From the NCBI GenBank assembly GCA_902778995.1, contig CACYZW010000021.1, positions 1 through 36,726 on the forward strand: a DNA stretch of 36,726 nt. The letters are read 5' to 3'. This stretch comes from an uncultured Eubacteriales bacterium (GTDB lineage Bacteria > Bacillota > Clostridia > Christensenellales > Aristaeellaceae). The notes beneath the pieces are model-generated. The model was not told the DNA's origin, made no database searches, and saw nothing but the letters and a program-made list of their open reading frames with translations. Position 1 is the first letter of the stretch; each line of letters starts with the position of its first letter. A program made the translations under genes and the position numbers. Below are positions 7,483-15,142 of this stretch, piece after piece.

Positions 7483-9879
7483 TTACAGCGATATAGGCAG
7501 GGGCTGGTTCAGCAGGGCGCGGCTGAGGGGAAGCCCCTCCAGCGCGGCGTTCAGGTGAACCAGGGCGTTCGGGGACGCGCTGGCCAACAGGCCGGGGAGC
7601 AGACGCTGGGCTACGGCGCGGTCCAGTACGGCGATGGGGTCGGCATTTTCGCCCAGGGCCCAGATCATCAGCGCGCAGTAGCGCCAGGTATCGTCCAGAG
7701 CCCGGCGTGAAACGGGGGCTCCGATGCGGTTCAGGACGGCGCGCAGAGCTTCCATGCGGGCGTCCATTGCCGCAGGCAGCGGGGCTTCGGGAACCGTGAG
7801 ATTCAGGCTCGCGGGAGCTTCCGACGCGCAGGTGGCCCTGGGACGGGGTCGCCAGGGGGTGGCGGGCTTGGGATCCAGGCGCAGGGTGAAGCCCCGATCC
7901 AGCGTGTGATCCGAGAGGGGTTGGCCGCCATCCTGAACGGTGAGGCACAGGCGCCAGTTCGGGCTGAGACCGGCGTCCAGGCCGTGGAGCGGATCCACGG
8001 AGGGGTAGAGGTTGGCGTCGTCCAGCATTATCATGGCCGGAACCTGGGGCTGGCGCTTCAGGGCCTTCAGCCGGGGGTCGCCTTCGCTGACCTGCTGACC
8101 GGGGGCGAAGACGACGAAGCGGTTGATGTCCGTCCAGCCCAGGGCTTCCGTCAGCATCCTGGCGGCGGAGGTCTTGCCGCTGCCCACAGGCCCTGAGAGG
8201 ATCAATACCGGGCTGAGGGCGGCACAGACGCACAGATTCAGGGCCTGCAGCCGCGTGATGGCGAAGCCCGAGGCGTCGAAACGGTTCATAACCCGCACGG
8301 CCAGGGTATTCAGGTCGATGTTTTGAAGCGCGGGCGCGGCGGGCGGGATGGCGTCGGCCTCGCCCTTGAGGGCCTGCATGCGATCGAGCATGTGCTCGGT
8401 GAGGGCGAAGCGGGAGAGATATTGCTCCAGGGTTTCGCCGGTGAGGGCGTCCACGGCCTTGCGGGCGTCCTCGGCGGCGGCCCGGGCGGTTTCGGCCTGT
8501 TTTTCATATTCGGCCTGCTCGGCCCTGGCAGCGTCGGCACGCTGTACGGCCTGGGCGAGGTCGGCTTCGGCGTCGCGCCGAAGCTCCTGCTTGAGGGCCT
8601 GGCGGACGTCGGCGTTTTTCAGGTTCAGGTGATCCAGTTCGCTGAGCAGCGCGAGGCGCCGGGCCTCGAGGTTGTTCAGGTGCTGTTCGATGTCGGACTG
8701 GCGGACGGCCTCGCGGCATTCCTCCAGAGAAGCGCCAAATTCCTCGATGCCGCTGAGGGATTTAAGCAGATCCTCGCGGAGCTGGGGCTGCTGCCAGACC
8801 TGGCGAACGGCCTGAACGGCGTTGTCCACCGGGCTGGAGACGGGCGCGCCGGTTTGAATGGGGGCGATGGGCATGCCCAGCTGGTTCAGCCGGGAGCGCT
8901 GCCACTTTTCGTCGATCAGCTCTTGCAGACTGCGACCCCGGCGGGGATTGAGGCCGCTCTGGACGGCGAGATTCCGCTGGGCGGGGCTCAGACGGGGATC
9001 CACAGGACGGGGCGTTATGCTGGCGTCGTGGTGGATCCAGGGCTTCTCGGAAGCGGGGCTTTCCACAACGGGTGCGGGCGCTTTGGCAGGCGCTTCGGAG
9101 GGCGCGGGCGCTTTGGCAGGCGCTGGCGCTTCGGAGGGCGCGGGCGCTTCGGCAGGCGCTGGCGCCTTCTTTACGGGGTTCGCAGGCGTCGTGGGCACAA
9201 CCGCAGCCGGGGCGGGGCCGGCGTGATCAATCGGCGCGGGCTTGGCGGGCTTTGGCGCGGGCGCGTCGGAGATGCGCTCGAGCCCGGCGGGCGGCACGAT
9301 GGCGAAGCGAATTATGTTGTCACGGAAGCCGTTGAGTTCGAATACCTGCACGCTGTCCTCCGGGCAGAGCCGGTCGGTGGGCAGCAATTGGGCCTTGTCA
9401 TCGGTGTCGGGGAGCGCTTCCCAGGCATAGCACTGTGGAAGAAGCCGGTCGCCCTTGAGCAGCACATGGGCCGTGCGGGGGAGGGGAAGCGTGGTGTCGC
9501 GCACCTCCTCCGACAGGATTTCAAAGATCATGTCCGGGGCAGGCTCGCGAACCACGTCGGAATAGATGATATAGGCGTTTTGCTCGGGGGTATCCTCCCG
9601 GAAATTTTTATTGGGGCGGATTTTGTCGTTGTCGTCCGGATGGGCGCGAAGATCGACCACACAAAACAGGCCGATGCGCCGCATTCTGGATTTGAAGTGA
9701 TAGGATTCGTTTTTATCCGGCACGATGCGGATGCAGCCGTCTACGGGATAGACGTCGGGCTGGGCGTAGGGGACATACCGCCCTTCCTCCTCGATGAGCA
9801 GAGGTTTAAAGCGGAAATAGGATTTAAGCGGATTGTCCTCTTCCAATATGCCGATACACAGTTTTCCAGGCAGTGACAT
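7483..9879 (-). CDS. Large AAA-type P-loop ATPase of unassigned family
   Basis: This is a soluble protein of 798 residues. Residues 1-205 form an unassigned N-terminal domain (CIRIVPDKNESYHFKSRM, NAYIIYSDVVREP). Residues 210-273 are a Pro/Ala linker of APAPSEAPAPAKAP-type repeats, and about 383-476 form an Ala/Glu/Arg-rich coiled coil. An ATPase domain follows: Walker A GPVGSGKTS at about 563-571, and Walker B MIMLDDANLYP at about 615-625 with Asp-Asp where many AAA proteins have Asp-Glu. Beyond these, LTVQDGGQPLSDHTLDRGF resembles the sensor and Arg-rich region of McrB/MoxR-like AAA proteins. No transmembrane segment or nuclease is seen. The start at 9879 is set by GGAGGG eight bases upstream; ATG 9894 overlaps this ribosome site. 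A consensus promoter lies at 10008-10036. Function is not known. Confidence 0.85.
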   Translation of the reverse strand: MSLPGKLCIGILEEDNPLKSYFRFKPLLIEEEGRYVPYAQPDVYPVDGCIRIVPDKNESYHFKSRMRRIGLFCVVDLRAHPDDNDKIRPNKNFREDTPEQNAYIIYSDVVREPAPDMIFEILSEEVRDTTLPLPRTAHVLLKGDRLLPQCYAWEALPDTDDKAQLLPTDRLCPEDSVQVFELNGFRDNIIRFAIVPPAGLERISDAPAPKPAKPAPIDHAGPAPAAVVPTTPANPVKKAPAPAEAPAPSEAPAPAKAPAPSEAPAKAPAPVVESPASEKPWIHHDASITPRPVDPRLSPAQRNLAVQSGLNPRRGRSLQELIDEKWQRSRLNQLGMPIAPIQTGAPVSSPVDNAVQAVRQVWQQPQLREDLLKSLSGIEEFGASLEECREAVRQSDIEQHLNNLEARRLALLSELDHLNLKNADVRQALKQELRRDAEADLAQAVQRADAARAEQAEYEKQAETARAAAEDARKAVDALTGETLEQYLSRFALTEHMLDRMQALKGEADAIPPAAPALQNIDLNTLAVRVMNRFDASGFAITRLQALNLCVCAALSPVLILSGPVGSGKTSAARMLTEALGWTDINRFVVFAPGQQVSEGDPRLKALKRQPQVPAMIMLDDANLYPSVDPLHGLDAGLSPNWRLCLTVQDGGQPLSDHTLDRGFTLRLDPKPATPWRPRPRATCASEAPASLNLTVPEAPLPAAMDARMEALRAVLNRIGAPVSRRALDDTWRYCALMIWALGENADPIAVLDRAVAQRLLPGLLASASPNALVHLNAALEGLPLSRALLNQPLPISL

Positions 9880-10007
9880 TTGTCTTCCCTCCATATTGAT
9901 CGGGTCGGGGCCGGTCTGACCTGTTTTTGCTCCGTAAAAGGGCTACCATAATATATGGCGCAGACCGTTTTTTTCCCATTCATAGTACAAACATTAGTTC
10001 AATGTTA

Positions 10008-10036
10008 ATTCTAACATTTTACAGGGGAATTGTCAA
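10008..10036 (-). promoter_or_regulatory. Predicted sigma-A promoter of the AAA-type gene
   Basis: On the minus strand TTGACA, a 17-base spacer and TAGAAT form a near-consensus promoter about 130 bases before the start codon at 9879. Confidence 0.75.
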
Positions 10037-10096
10037 GAAAATTATGGGAATGACCGGGAAAAAGGGTCAGAAGGGATGTTACAACCCGGGGTATCA

Positions 10097-10154
10097 CGCC
10101 CTCAAGGGACCTTTGCAGCAACAACACGCCCTGCAGGCTACCGCTTTGAGGGCG
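10097..10154. terminator. Inverted repeat downstream of the XRE gene
   Basis: Outer arms CGCCCTCAA and TTGAGGGCG (9 bp) enclose a smaller CTGCAG-containing stem. It lies 31 bases past the minus-strand stop at 10185. It may terminate the repressor transcript, but the T-tract is poor. No gene is seen in 9880-10184. Confidence 0.35.
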
Positions 10155-10184
10155 CTGGCTGGCCGTCAGGTCAGACTGAGGGCG

Positions 10185-10823
10185 CTAAACATGGGGACGC
10201 TGAGTCGTGACGAAGGGATCGTCCCAAGGCCAGAGCAGCGCAGGAGAATAGTCGTTGGGCGCGAGGGAGGGGTCGATGTTGCGATCAAAGGCGGTGAGGA
10301 TATCGCGTTCCAGATCGGTCAAAACCGAGCCGGGGAGCGCGCGCAACAGGGATGTGAGACGGCGATTGCGGTCGGTTTCCTCCGGAGCATCGGGAAGGGT
10401 CAGCCGAAGGCGGAGCGCTTCGAGGGAAGGAAACCGGGTTTCCGATGTAGGCCGGGCTTCGGACGCGGGCCGAGCTTCGGCAGGGCGTTGGGGTGAGGCG
10501 GGGGCGAAGCGAAATTCGGCGTCGCAGAGCATGCGAAAGCTTTCGACGTCGCCATCGGCCCAGACGACGGTAAACACCACGTCGGAGCGGCCCGGTTGCC
10601 CTTCGACGGTGAGGGAGAGGTCGAAGGGGCGATAGATGAAGAGGGCGTCGGGCGTTACCTTCAGGTATTTGCACAGCGTGTTCAGGGTATCGAATTGTAT
10701 GCCCTTGGCGCTGCGGCCGGTGAGGGCGGTCAACGTGGTTCGGGAGATGCCGGTATCCTGGGCAACCCTGGACAGGGTCAGCCGTCGCTCGGCCAGCAGC
10801 ACGGACAGATTCGGAATCAACAT
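10185..10823 (-). CDS. XRE-family (Cro/CI-type) transcriptional regulator, probable prophage repressor
   Basis: The 212-residue protein has an N-terminal helix-turn-helix at about 5-60 (LSRVAQDTGISRTTLTALTG, then FDTLNTLCKYLKVTPDALF), typical of the Cro/CI class. A beta-rich middle (VVFTVVWADGDVESFRML), a Pro/Ala-rich linker and an unassigned helical C-terminus follow. No LexA/CI-type autocleavage Ala-Gly and Ser/Lys pair is obvious. The start ATG 10823 has AAAGGAG nine bases upstream. It is divergent from the phage genes. Its predicted promoter (11058-11086) overlaps a palindromic operator candidate, suggesting autoregulation. Family B element B3 lies in its leader between promoter and gene. 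The repressor role is inferred from position. Confidence 0.82.
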   Translation of the reverse strand: MLIPNLSVLLAERRLTLSRVAQDTGISRTTLTALTGRSAKGIQFDTLNTLCKYLKVTPDALFIYRPFDLSLTVEGQPGRSDVVFTVVWADGDVESFRMLCDAEFRFAPASPQRPAEARPASEARPTSETRFPSLEALRLRLTLPDAPEETDRNRRLTSLLRALPGSVLTDLERDILTAFDRNIDPSLAPNDYSPALLWPWDDPFVTTQRPHV

Positions 10824-10843
10824 GAGGAAATCTCCTTTTGAGG

Positions 10844-11011
10844 TAAGAAAACATCGCACAATCGAGTCGTGCAACAGCGAGATGAATCTTTAGACGATTG
10901 CAATCTGCAAATCTCGCAGGCATGCTGGCGGCAAGTCAAGAAATCAGCAGTCAGCAAGCGGTAGAGATTCAGCCGTTAATGCGCCATGAGCATTGGGCGG
11001 TATTTTCTTAA
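10844..11011. repeat. Family B MITE-like element, copy B3 (inverted relative to B1/B2)
   Basis: The 168-bp element has ends TAAGAAAACATCGCACAAT and GGGCGGTATTTTCTTA and an interior matching B1/B2 on the opposite strand. It separates the repressor start from its predicted promoter, placing it in the transcribed leader. Confidence 0.85.
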
Positions 11012-11056
11012 ACCATTGTCTTTTTAGGGGAAACGTTTTGAAGGAATGTCGTATCA

Positions 11057-11080
11057 AATTGTACAGCATGCTGGACAATT
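11057..11080. promoter_or_regulatory. Operator-like palindrome O1
   Basis: Two 11-bp half-sites, AATTGTACAGC and (on the other strand) AATTGTCCAGC, match at 10 of 11 positions and are separated by AT. The palindrome covers the spacer and -10 of the leftward promoter, the place for autorepression. Confidence 0.7.
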
Positions 11081-11086
11081 TGTCAA
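11058..11086 (-). promoter_or_regulatory. Predicted leftward promoter of the XRE repressor
   Basis: On the minus strand TTGACA, a 17-base spacer and TACAAT (5/6) form a strong promoter pointing at the repressor gene through element B3. Confidence 0.75.
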
Positions 11087-11095
11087 GAAGTACGG

Positions 11096-11124
11096 TTGAC
11101 AATGGGCAATAGATGAGATATAAT
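11096..11124 (+). promoter_or_regulatory. Predicted rightward promoter of the phage module (perfect consensus)
   Basis: TTGACA, a 17-base spacer and TATAAT match the sigma-A consensus at 12/12. Its -35 lies nine bases from the leftward -35, so RNA polymerases would compete. It drives the ArpU-like gene and perhaps the terminase genes. Confidence 0.88.
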
Positions 11125-11126
11125 CA

Positions 11127-11150
11127 CAATGTACAGACTATTGAACAATA
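11127..11150. promoter_or_regulatory. Operator-like palindrome O2
   Basis: This has the same 11-2-11 layout as O1. Half-sites CAATGTACAGA and (other strand) TATTGTTCAAT match the O1 half-site at roughly 8 of 11 positions. It begins two bases after the rightward -10, over the expected transcription start. Confidence 0.55.
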
Positions 11151-11179
11151 TGCATCAAATGATGAACGGAGGATGCCGC

Positions 11180-11560
11180 ATGAACGTCAGGGAGCATATG
11201 AAGGAGATCAGGCGGTCAAGGGTGAGGCTGGAGGCGCTGACGGAGCGGCGCGGGCGTTGCGCGCAGATGAAGGCTTTTCACAGCGAAGGCGGTTCGGACG
11301 CGCTGGAGCGCCTGCAGCGGGAGATTGACCGGCGCATAGACGCGGTGGCGGAGCAGACGCTGGCGATGGAGCGCAGCATTGACGCAGTGAAGGACGTTAA
11401 TCAGCGGGAGGTATTGCGCTATCGATACCTGAATGGCTGGGACTGGCGGGAAATCGCAAGGCGGATGAATTATTCGACGGATTGGGTGAAGCACATACAC
11501 AGCCAGGCGCTTAAGGCGATGGAGGTACGTGGGACGGGGAATGGGGCGAATACGACATGA
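11180..11560 (+). CDS. Phage late-transcription activator-like protein (ArpU/sigma region 4-like)
   Basis: The 126-residue protein has a coiled-coil N-terminal half (EIRRSRVRLEALTERRGRC, LQREIDRRIDAVAEQ). A C-terminal helix-turn-helix follows: REVLRYRYLNGWDWREIARR then MNYSTDWVKHIHSQALKAM, the layout of sigma-70 region 4-like phage activators (ArpU/RinA group) normally placed just before terminase genes. The start ATG 11180 has GGAGG seven bases upstream; an upstream in-frame ATG at 11129 would sit at the transcription start and is rejected. It is the first gene from the rightward promoter and lies about 295 bases before terminase. It probably switches on packaging and structural genes. Confidence 0.75.
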   Translation: MNVREHMKEIRRSRVRLEALTERRGRCAQMKAFHSEGGSDALERLQREIDRRIDAVAEQTLAMERSIDAVKDVNQREVLRYRYLNGWDWREIARRMNYSTDWVKHIHSQALKAMEVRGTGNGANTT

Positions 11561-11613
11561 AAAGACACGATTTCGGTGGTATTGTTATGGCATGACGGGG
11601 ATGCGCGACGGTG

Positions 11614-11642
11614 CGGCGCACAGGCGAAGGGTCTGTGCGCCG
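11614..11642 (+). terminator. Hairpin between the activator and terminase genes
   Basis: A perfect 10-bp stem CGGCGCACAG/CTGTGCGCCG with a 9-base loop is followed by TTGTTATT. It could be a weak terminator or antitermination point. The rest of the 11561-11854 gap shows no convincing gene and may hold a packaging (cos/pac) site, which cannot be seen directly. Confidence 0.45.
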
Positions 11643-11854
11643 TTGTTATTGACTGCAAACAGGGGGCGGGGAAGGGCTTAGAGTGCGTGTGTCGGCGCGA
11701 AGCGCGGCGCCGGTTCGGCGGGAGCCGAAGGGCCCGGGCGGGAATCGTTGAAGGCGCATTGAAGGACGGTCATTTTGCAGGATACATTCACGGAAAAGGC
11801 AGCGCAAACAAAGGGCGCGGCGACGGGCGTCGGAGGAGGCGGGATGGAAGCGCT

Positions 11855-12337
11855 ATGGCGGAGGAGATAAACTGGGATGCTATGCGGGAGGCATATGTGG
11901 CGGGGCGCATGAGCCTTGGCGCACTGGCCAGGGCGCATGGGCTGACGACGTATCGCGTGAACAAGCATTCAAGGGCAGAGGGCTGGGTGGCGATGAGAAG
12001 GGAAGCGAAGGCGGCGCAGAGAAGGGCTGACGAGGCAGAGGGCATCCGGGAGACGGCGGAAAAGCGAAGCGACCCGGCGATCAGGGAAGCGGCCGTGGAC
12101 GGGACGGCAGAGGATGTCGAGGCCGCCCTGCGGGTGCGGAAAAAGCTGTTGCTGAAATTGGAGGAGGCGACGGACGTCATTCCCCGCGACGCGACGGAGA
12201 TGAAGGTTCAGGAGGACAGCCAGACGGTCAAGCTGCTCAAGCTGAGAGATCTGACGGCGGCCTACAAGGATCTGATCGACGATCTGTCCGTGGCGGATGT
12301 CGGCAGGGAGCAGCCCAGGGTTATCATTGATGTGTGA
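11855..12337 (+). CDS. Phage terminase small subunit
   Basis: The 160-residue protein has an N-terminal helix-turn-helix (INWDAMREAYVAGRMSLGAL, then ARAHGLTTYRVNKHSRAEGW), as in PBSX-type small terminases that recognise phage DNA. Acidic and basic helices follow (AEDVEAALRVRKKLLLKLEE) that would form the oligomer. The C-terminus ends PRVIIDV. It lies 18 bases before the large subunit. The start ATG 11855 was chosen because it begins just before the HTH; GGAGGAGG is 15 bases upstream, so a closer GGAAG may serve as ribosome site. A longer in-frame ORF to 11576 has low-complexity Arg/Gly sequence and is not favoured. Confidence 0.82.
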   Translation: MAEEINWDAMREAYVAGRMSLGALARAHGLTTYRVNKHSRAEGWVAMRREAKAAQRRADEAEGIRETAEKRSDPAIREAAVDGTAEDVEAALRVRKKLLLKLEEATDVIPRDATEMKVQEDSQTVKLLKLRDLTAAYKDLIDDLSVADVGREQPRVIIDV

Positions 12338-12355
12338 CTTTGACAGGAGGTTGAA

Positions 12356-13597
12356 ATGGGCGCCATAAGGCTGTCTTCCCTGATTGGCTCGGCATGGCGT
12401 CCGGTGGCCCGGGATGTGCTGGAGCACGGGCACACCCACTACAGCTTTTCCGGCGGGCGCGGGAGCCTGAAAAGCTCCACGGTATCGCTGCTGACACCGC
12501 TGTTGGTGGTGAAGCATCCCGAGATCCATGGGCTGGTGCTGCGAAAGGTGGGTAACACGCTGCGGGACAGCGTGTTCGCGCAGTACATATGGGCCATAGG
12601 GATGTTGGGGATGGCGGATTTATGGACGGCGAAGGTCAGCGCGATGGAGCTGATTTACAATCCCACAGGGCAGAGGATCATGTTCAGGGGCACGGACGAC
12701 CCGATGAAGATCAAGTCGATCAAGGCGCCCTTCGGTTATATCGCCGTGACCCACTTCGAGGAGCTGGATCAGTTTACCGGACGCCAGGAAATACGAAGCG
12801 TCCTTCAATCGACGATGCGCGGCGGATCGGTGTTCTGGAATTTTGAGACCTATAATCCTCCGATCACCCGTGACAGTTGGGTGAACCGGGACGCGCTGGA
12901 GCACCGCCCGGACCGGCTCAGGCACCATTCCACTTACCTGGAAGTCCCGAGGGAATGGCTGGGAGAAGCGTTCATCGCCGAGGCCGAGCACCTGCGGGAC
13001 ACGGATGAACGGGCGTACCGGCATGAATACCTGGGAGAGGCGACTGGCGTCGGCGGCGAGGTGTTCGACAACCTGGAGATCCGGGAGATCGCCGACGGGG
13101 AGCTGGCGGGCTTCGACCGGATCCTGATGGGCATCGACTGGGGGTGGTATCCAGACCCGTTCCATTGGCAGAAGTGCCACTGGGACGCGGCGCGGCGGAC
13201 GCTGTATCTGATCGACGAGTACCGGGCGAACAAGCAGGGCAATGCGCAAACCTGGGCGGCGCTGAAGGCGCAGAAGGGCGTGCGGGCATTCGATTTGATC
13301 ACCGCCGACAGCGCCGAGGAGAAGAGCATACAGGACTATCGCGCCTACGGGAGCATGTGCCGAGGGGCGATAAAGGGGCCGGACAGCCGGAGGTATTCCA
13401 TCAAGTGGTTACAGGGGCTGAGCAAAATCGTGATCGACCCGGCGCGGTGTCCAAACGCCGCCAGGGAGTTCAGCCGGTACGCCTATGAGCGCACGAAGGA
13501 CGGCGAGGTTTTGAACAGCTACCCGGACGGGAACGACCATTCAATAGACGCCCTGCGGTATGCTACGGAGCAGATATGGCGGCGGAAGGGGCAGTAA
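12356..13597 (+). CDS. Phage terminase large subunit (PBSX/Terminase_3 type)
   Basis: The 413-residue packaging motor pumps DNA into proheads using ATP and cuts concatemers. The ATPase half shows Walker A SGGRGSLKSST at about 32-42 and a Walker B-type segment YIAVTHFEELDQF at about 127-139. The nuclease half shows the acidic RNase H-like motifs GIDWGWYPDPF at about 259-270, ITADSAEEKSI and NDHSIDALRYA near the C-terminus. The start is preceded by AGGAGG at ideal spacing. It follows the small subunit and is four bases from the portal gene, so these are co-transcribed. All motifs look intact, so packaging activity is plausible. Confidence 0.95.
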   Translation: MGAIRLSSLIGSAWRPVARDVLEHGHTHYSFSGGRGSLKSSTVSLLTPLLVVKHPEIHGLVLRKVGNTLRDSVFAQYIWAIGMLGMADLWTAKVSAMELIYNPTGQRIMFRGTDDPMKIKSIKAPFGYIAVTHFEELDQFTGRQEIRSVLQSTMRGGSVFWNFETYNPPITRDSWVNRDALEHRPDRLRHHSTYLEVPREWLGEAFIAEAEHLRDTDERAYRHEYLGEATGVGGEVFDNLEIREIADGELAGFDRILMGIDWGWYPDPFHWQKCHWDAARRTLYLIDEYRANKQGNAQTWAALKAQKGVRAFDLITADSAEEKSIQDYRAYGSMCRGAIKGPDSRRYSIKWLQGLSKIVIDPARCPNAAREFSRYAYERTKDGEVLNSYPDGNDHSIDALRYATEQIWRRKGQ

Positions 13598-13600
13598 TAC

Positions 13601-15142
13601 ATGAGCTTATTTCAGACAATCGGACAGGCTATGAAAAGGTGGTGGAGCCGAATGATTCCCTATGGCAGCATTACTCAGGCGGAGCGCATACAGACGCCGT
13701 TGTCATCGGAGATGGTGGGCGCGCTTTCGCTGTGGTACGACCTGTACCGCGACAGGGCGCCGTGGAAGGAGGCGGGGAGGGTGAAGAGCCTGAACCTGGC
13801 GGCGCTGGCAGCCAGCGAGATCGCGCGGCAGGTGGTGTTGGAGGTGGCGTGGGATGTGGCGGAGCCGGAAGGGGAACGACCGCTTCCGGCTCCGCGTCTG
13901 CCGGGCCGACTTCCCGTAAAGGGAAGGGCTTTTGGAGAGGCGGCCGAGGACGCTGCGGCGGGGACATCATCCGATTCGCCCGGCGGCGGGCGACCTTCCC
14001 CAAAGGAAAGGGCTTCACGGGCTTCTTACCTGAAGACCGAGTTTGGGAAGCTGATGGATGTGCTGCGGCAGAAGCTGGAGGTCGGTTGCGCGGCAGGGGG
14101 CATGATCGTGAAGCCCTATCCAAACCCTGAGGACGGGCGCATCTGCTTCGACTGGGCGATGGACTGGGGCATTTACCCATTGGCCTTTGACGACGACGGG
14201 AATCTGTCGGATGTGATTATCCCGGACGTGTTCCGCGAGGGAAAGGTCATCTACACCCGGCTGGAGCGGCATCGGTTGGAGGGGGCGGACGTGGTCATCA
14301 CGCAGCGGGCCTTCCGTTCGACTGTGGAGGACTGCCTGGGAAGCGAGGTGCCCCTGTCTTCGGTGGCGCGGTGGGCGGCGCTGGCACCCGAGGCGACGGT
14401 GACCGGCGCGGGCGGGATGCTTTTCGGCTGGTTCAAGGTGGCGTCGGCCAATACGGTGGACGCGGACTGCCCGCTGGGGGCCAGCGTGTACGCCAGGGGC
14501 GCGGATGTGATTCGGGAGATCGACATGCAGTATTCCCGGCTGCTGTGGGAGTTCGAGGGCGGCGAGCTGGCCGTGGATGTGGACCCCACGGCGCTGTACG
14601 AGAAGAGCGACGGGCAGGGGCGGAAGCTGCCGAAGCTGAACGAGCGGCTGTTCCGGGCGGTGGACACCGGCGCGGACGCGACATATGAGGTGTTCGCGCC
14701 GACGCTGCGGGACGTGAGCCTGGTGAACGGGCTGAACCAGCTGCTGATTCGGTTTGAGGACCTTTGCGGGCTGAGCCGGGGGACGTTCTCCGACGCCAAC
14801 GTGGACGCCCGGACGGCCACGGAATTGAAGATCGTCAAGCAGCGCAGCTATGCCACCGTGGCGGACAACCAGAAGGCGCTGGAGAAGTGCCTGCGGGATG
14901 TGCTGCGGGCCATGGACGTTTACGCGACGATCTATCAACTGGCACCGGAGGGCGCGTGGGAGGCGACGTTTGAATGGGACGACAGCATATTGACCGACGT
15001 GGACGCACAGCTGCAGCAGCGGCTGTTGCTGGTGAACGCCGGGGTGATCGGCAAGGCTGAGCTGCGGCAGTGGTATTTGGGGGAGAGCGAAGCGCGGGCA
15101 GCGCGGGCGGTGGCGGCAATTCGGGAGGAGGCGAAGGAATAG
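13601..15142 (+). CDS. Phage portal protein with repeat-derived insertion
   Basis: The 513-residue dodecameric portal would form the DNA entry vertex and terminase docking site. Recognisable regions are the N-terminal MKRWWSRMIPYGSITQAERI, the SLNLAALAASEIARQVVLEV segment, YDLYRD, and a C-terminal crown/stem with LIRFEDLCGLSRGTFSDANV and ARTATELKIVKQRSYATVAD, which is typical of portals in clostridial siphophages. Residues about 90-144 are low-complexity Pro/Gly/Arg/Ser and correspond to family C repeat DNA that keeps the frame open. The start is at ATG 13601, four bases after terL. No minor head protein gene follows, which is unusual for this gene order. Confidence 0.9.
   Translation: MSLFQTIGQAMKRWWSRMIPYGSITQAERIQTPLSSEMVGALSLWYDLYRDRAPWKEAGRVKSLNLAALAASEIARQVVLEVAWDVAEPEGERPLPAPRLPGRLPVKGRAFGEAAEDAAAGTSSDSPGGGRPSPKERASRASYLKTEFGKLMDVLRQKLEVGCAAGGMIVKPYPNPEDGRICFDWAMDWGIYPLAFDDDGNLSDVIIPDVFREGKVIYTRLERHRLEGADVVITQRAFRSTVEDCLGSEVPLSSVARWAALAPEATVTGAGGMLFGWFKVASANTVDADCPLGASVYARGADVIREIDMQYSRLLWEFEGGELAVDVDPTALYEKSDGQGRKLPKLNERLFRAVDTGADATYEVFAPTLRDVSLVNGLNQLLIRFEDLCGLSRGTFSDANVDARTATELKIVKQRSYATVADNQKALEKCLRDVLRAMDVYATIYQLAPEGAWEATFEWDDSILTDVDAQLQQRLLLVNAGVIGKAELRQWYLGESEARAARAVAAIREEAKE
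13895..14012. repeat. Family C repeat cluster inside the portal gene
   Basis: Two opposed units are visible. One, near 13908-13935, holds CTTCCCGTAAAGGGAAGG. The other, at 13963-14008, holds CATCATCCGATTCGCCC, a GGCGGCGGGC arm and CCTTCCCCAAAGG. They match the intergenic pattern at 7368-7471 and the inverted copy at 22034-22090, but here lie within a reading frame without a stop. Confidence 0.7.

Noticed and set aside
8323-9876. 517-residue plus-strand ORF opposite the AAA-type gene
   Set aside because: Gly/Arg-rich shadow of the Pro/Ala linker and coiled coil; the minus-strand gene has Walker motifs, a promoter and a ribosome site.
13576-14130. 184-residue plus-strand ORF overlapping terL end and portal start
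   Set aside because: It is in another frame of the portal gene and runs through the family C repeats; the portal frame has clear homology patterns.
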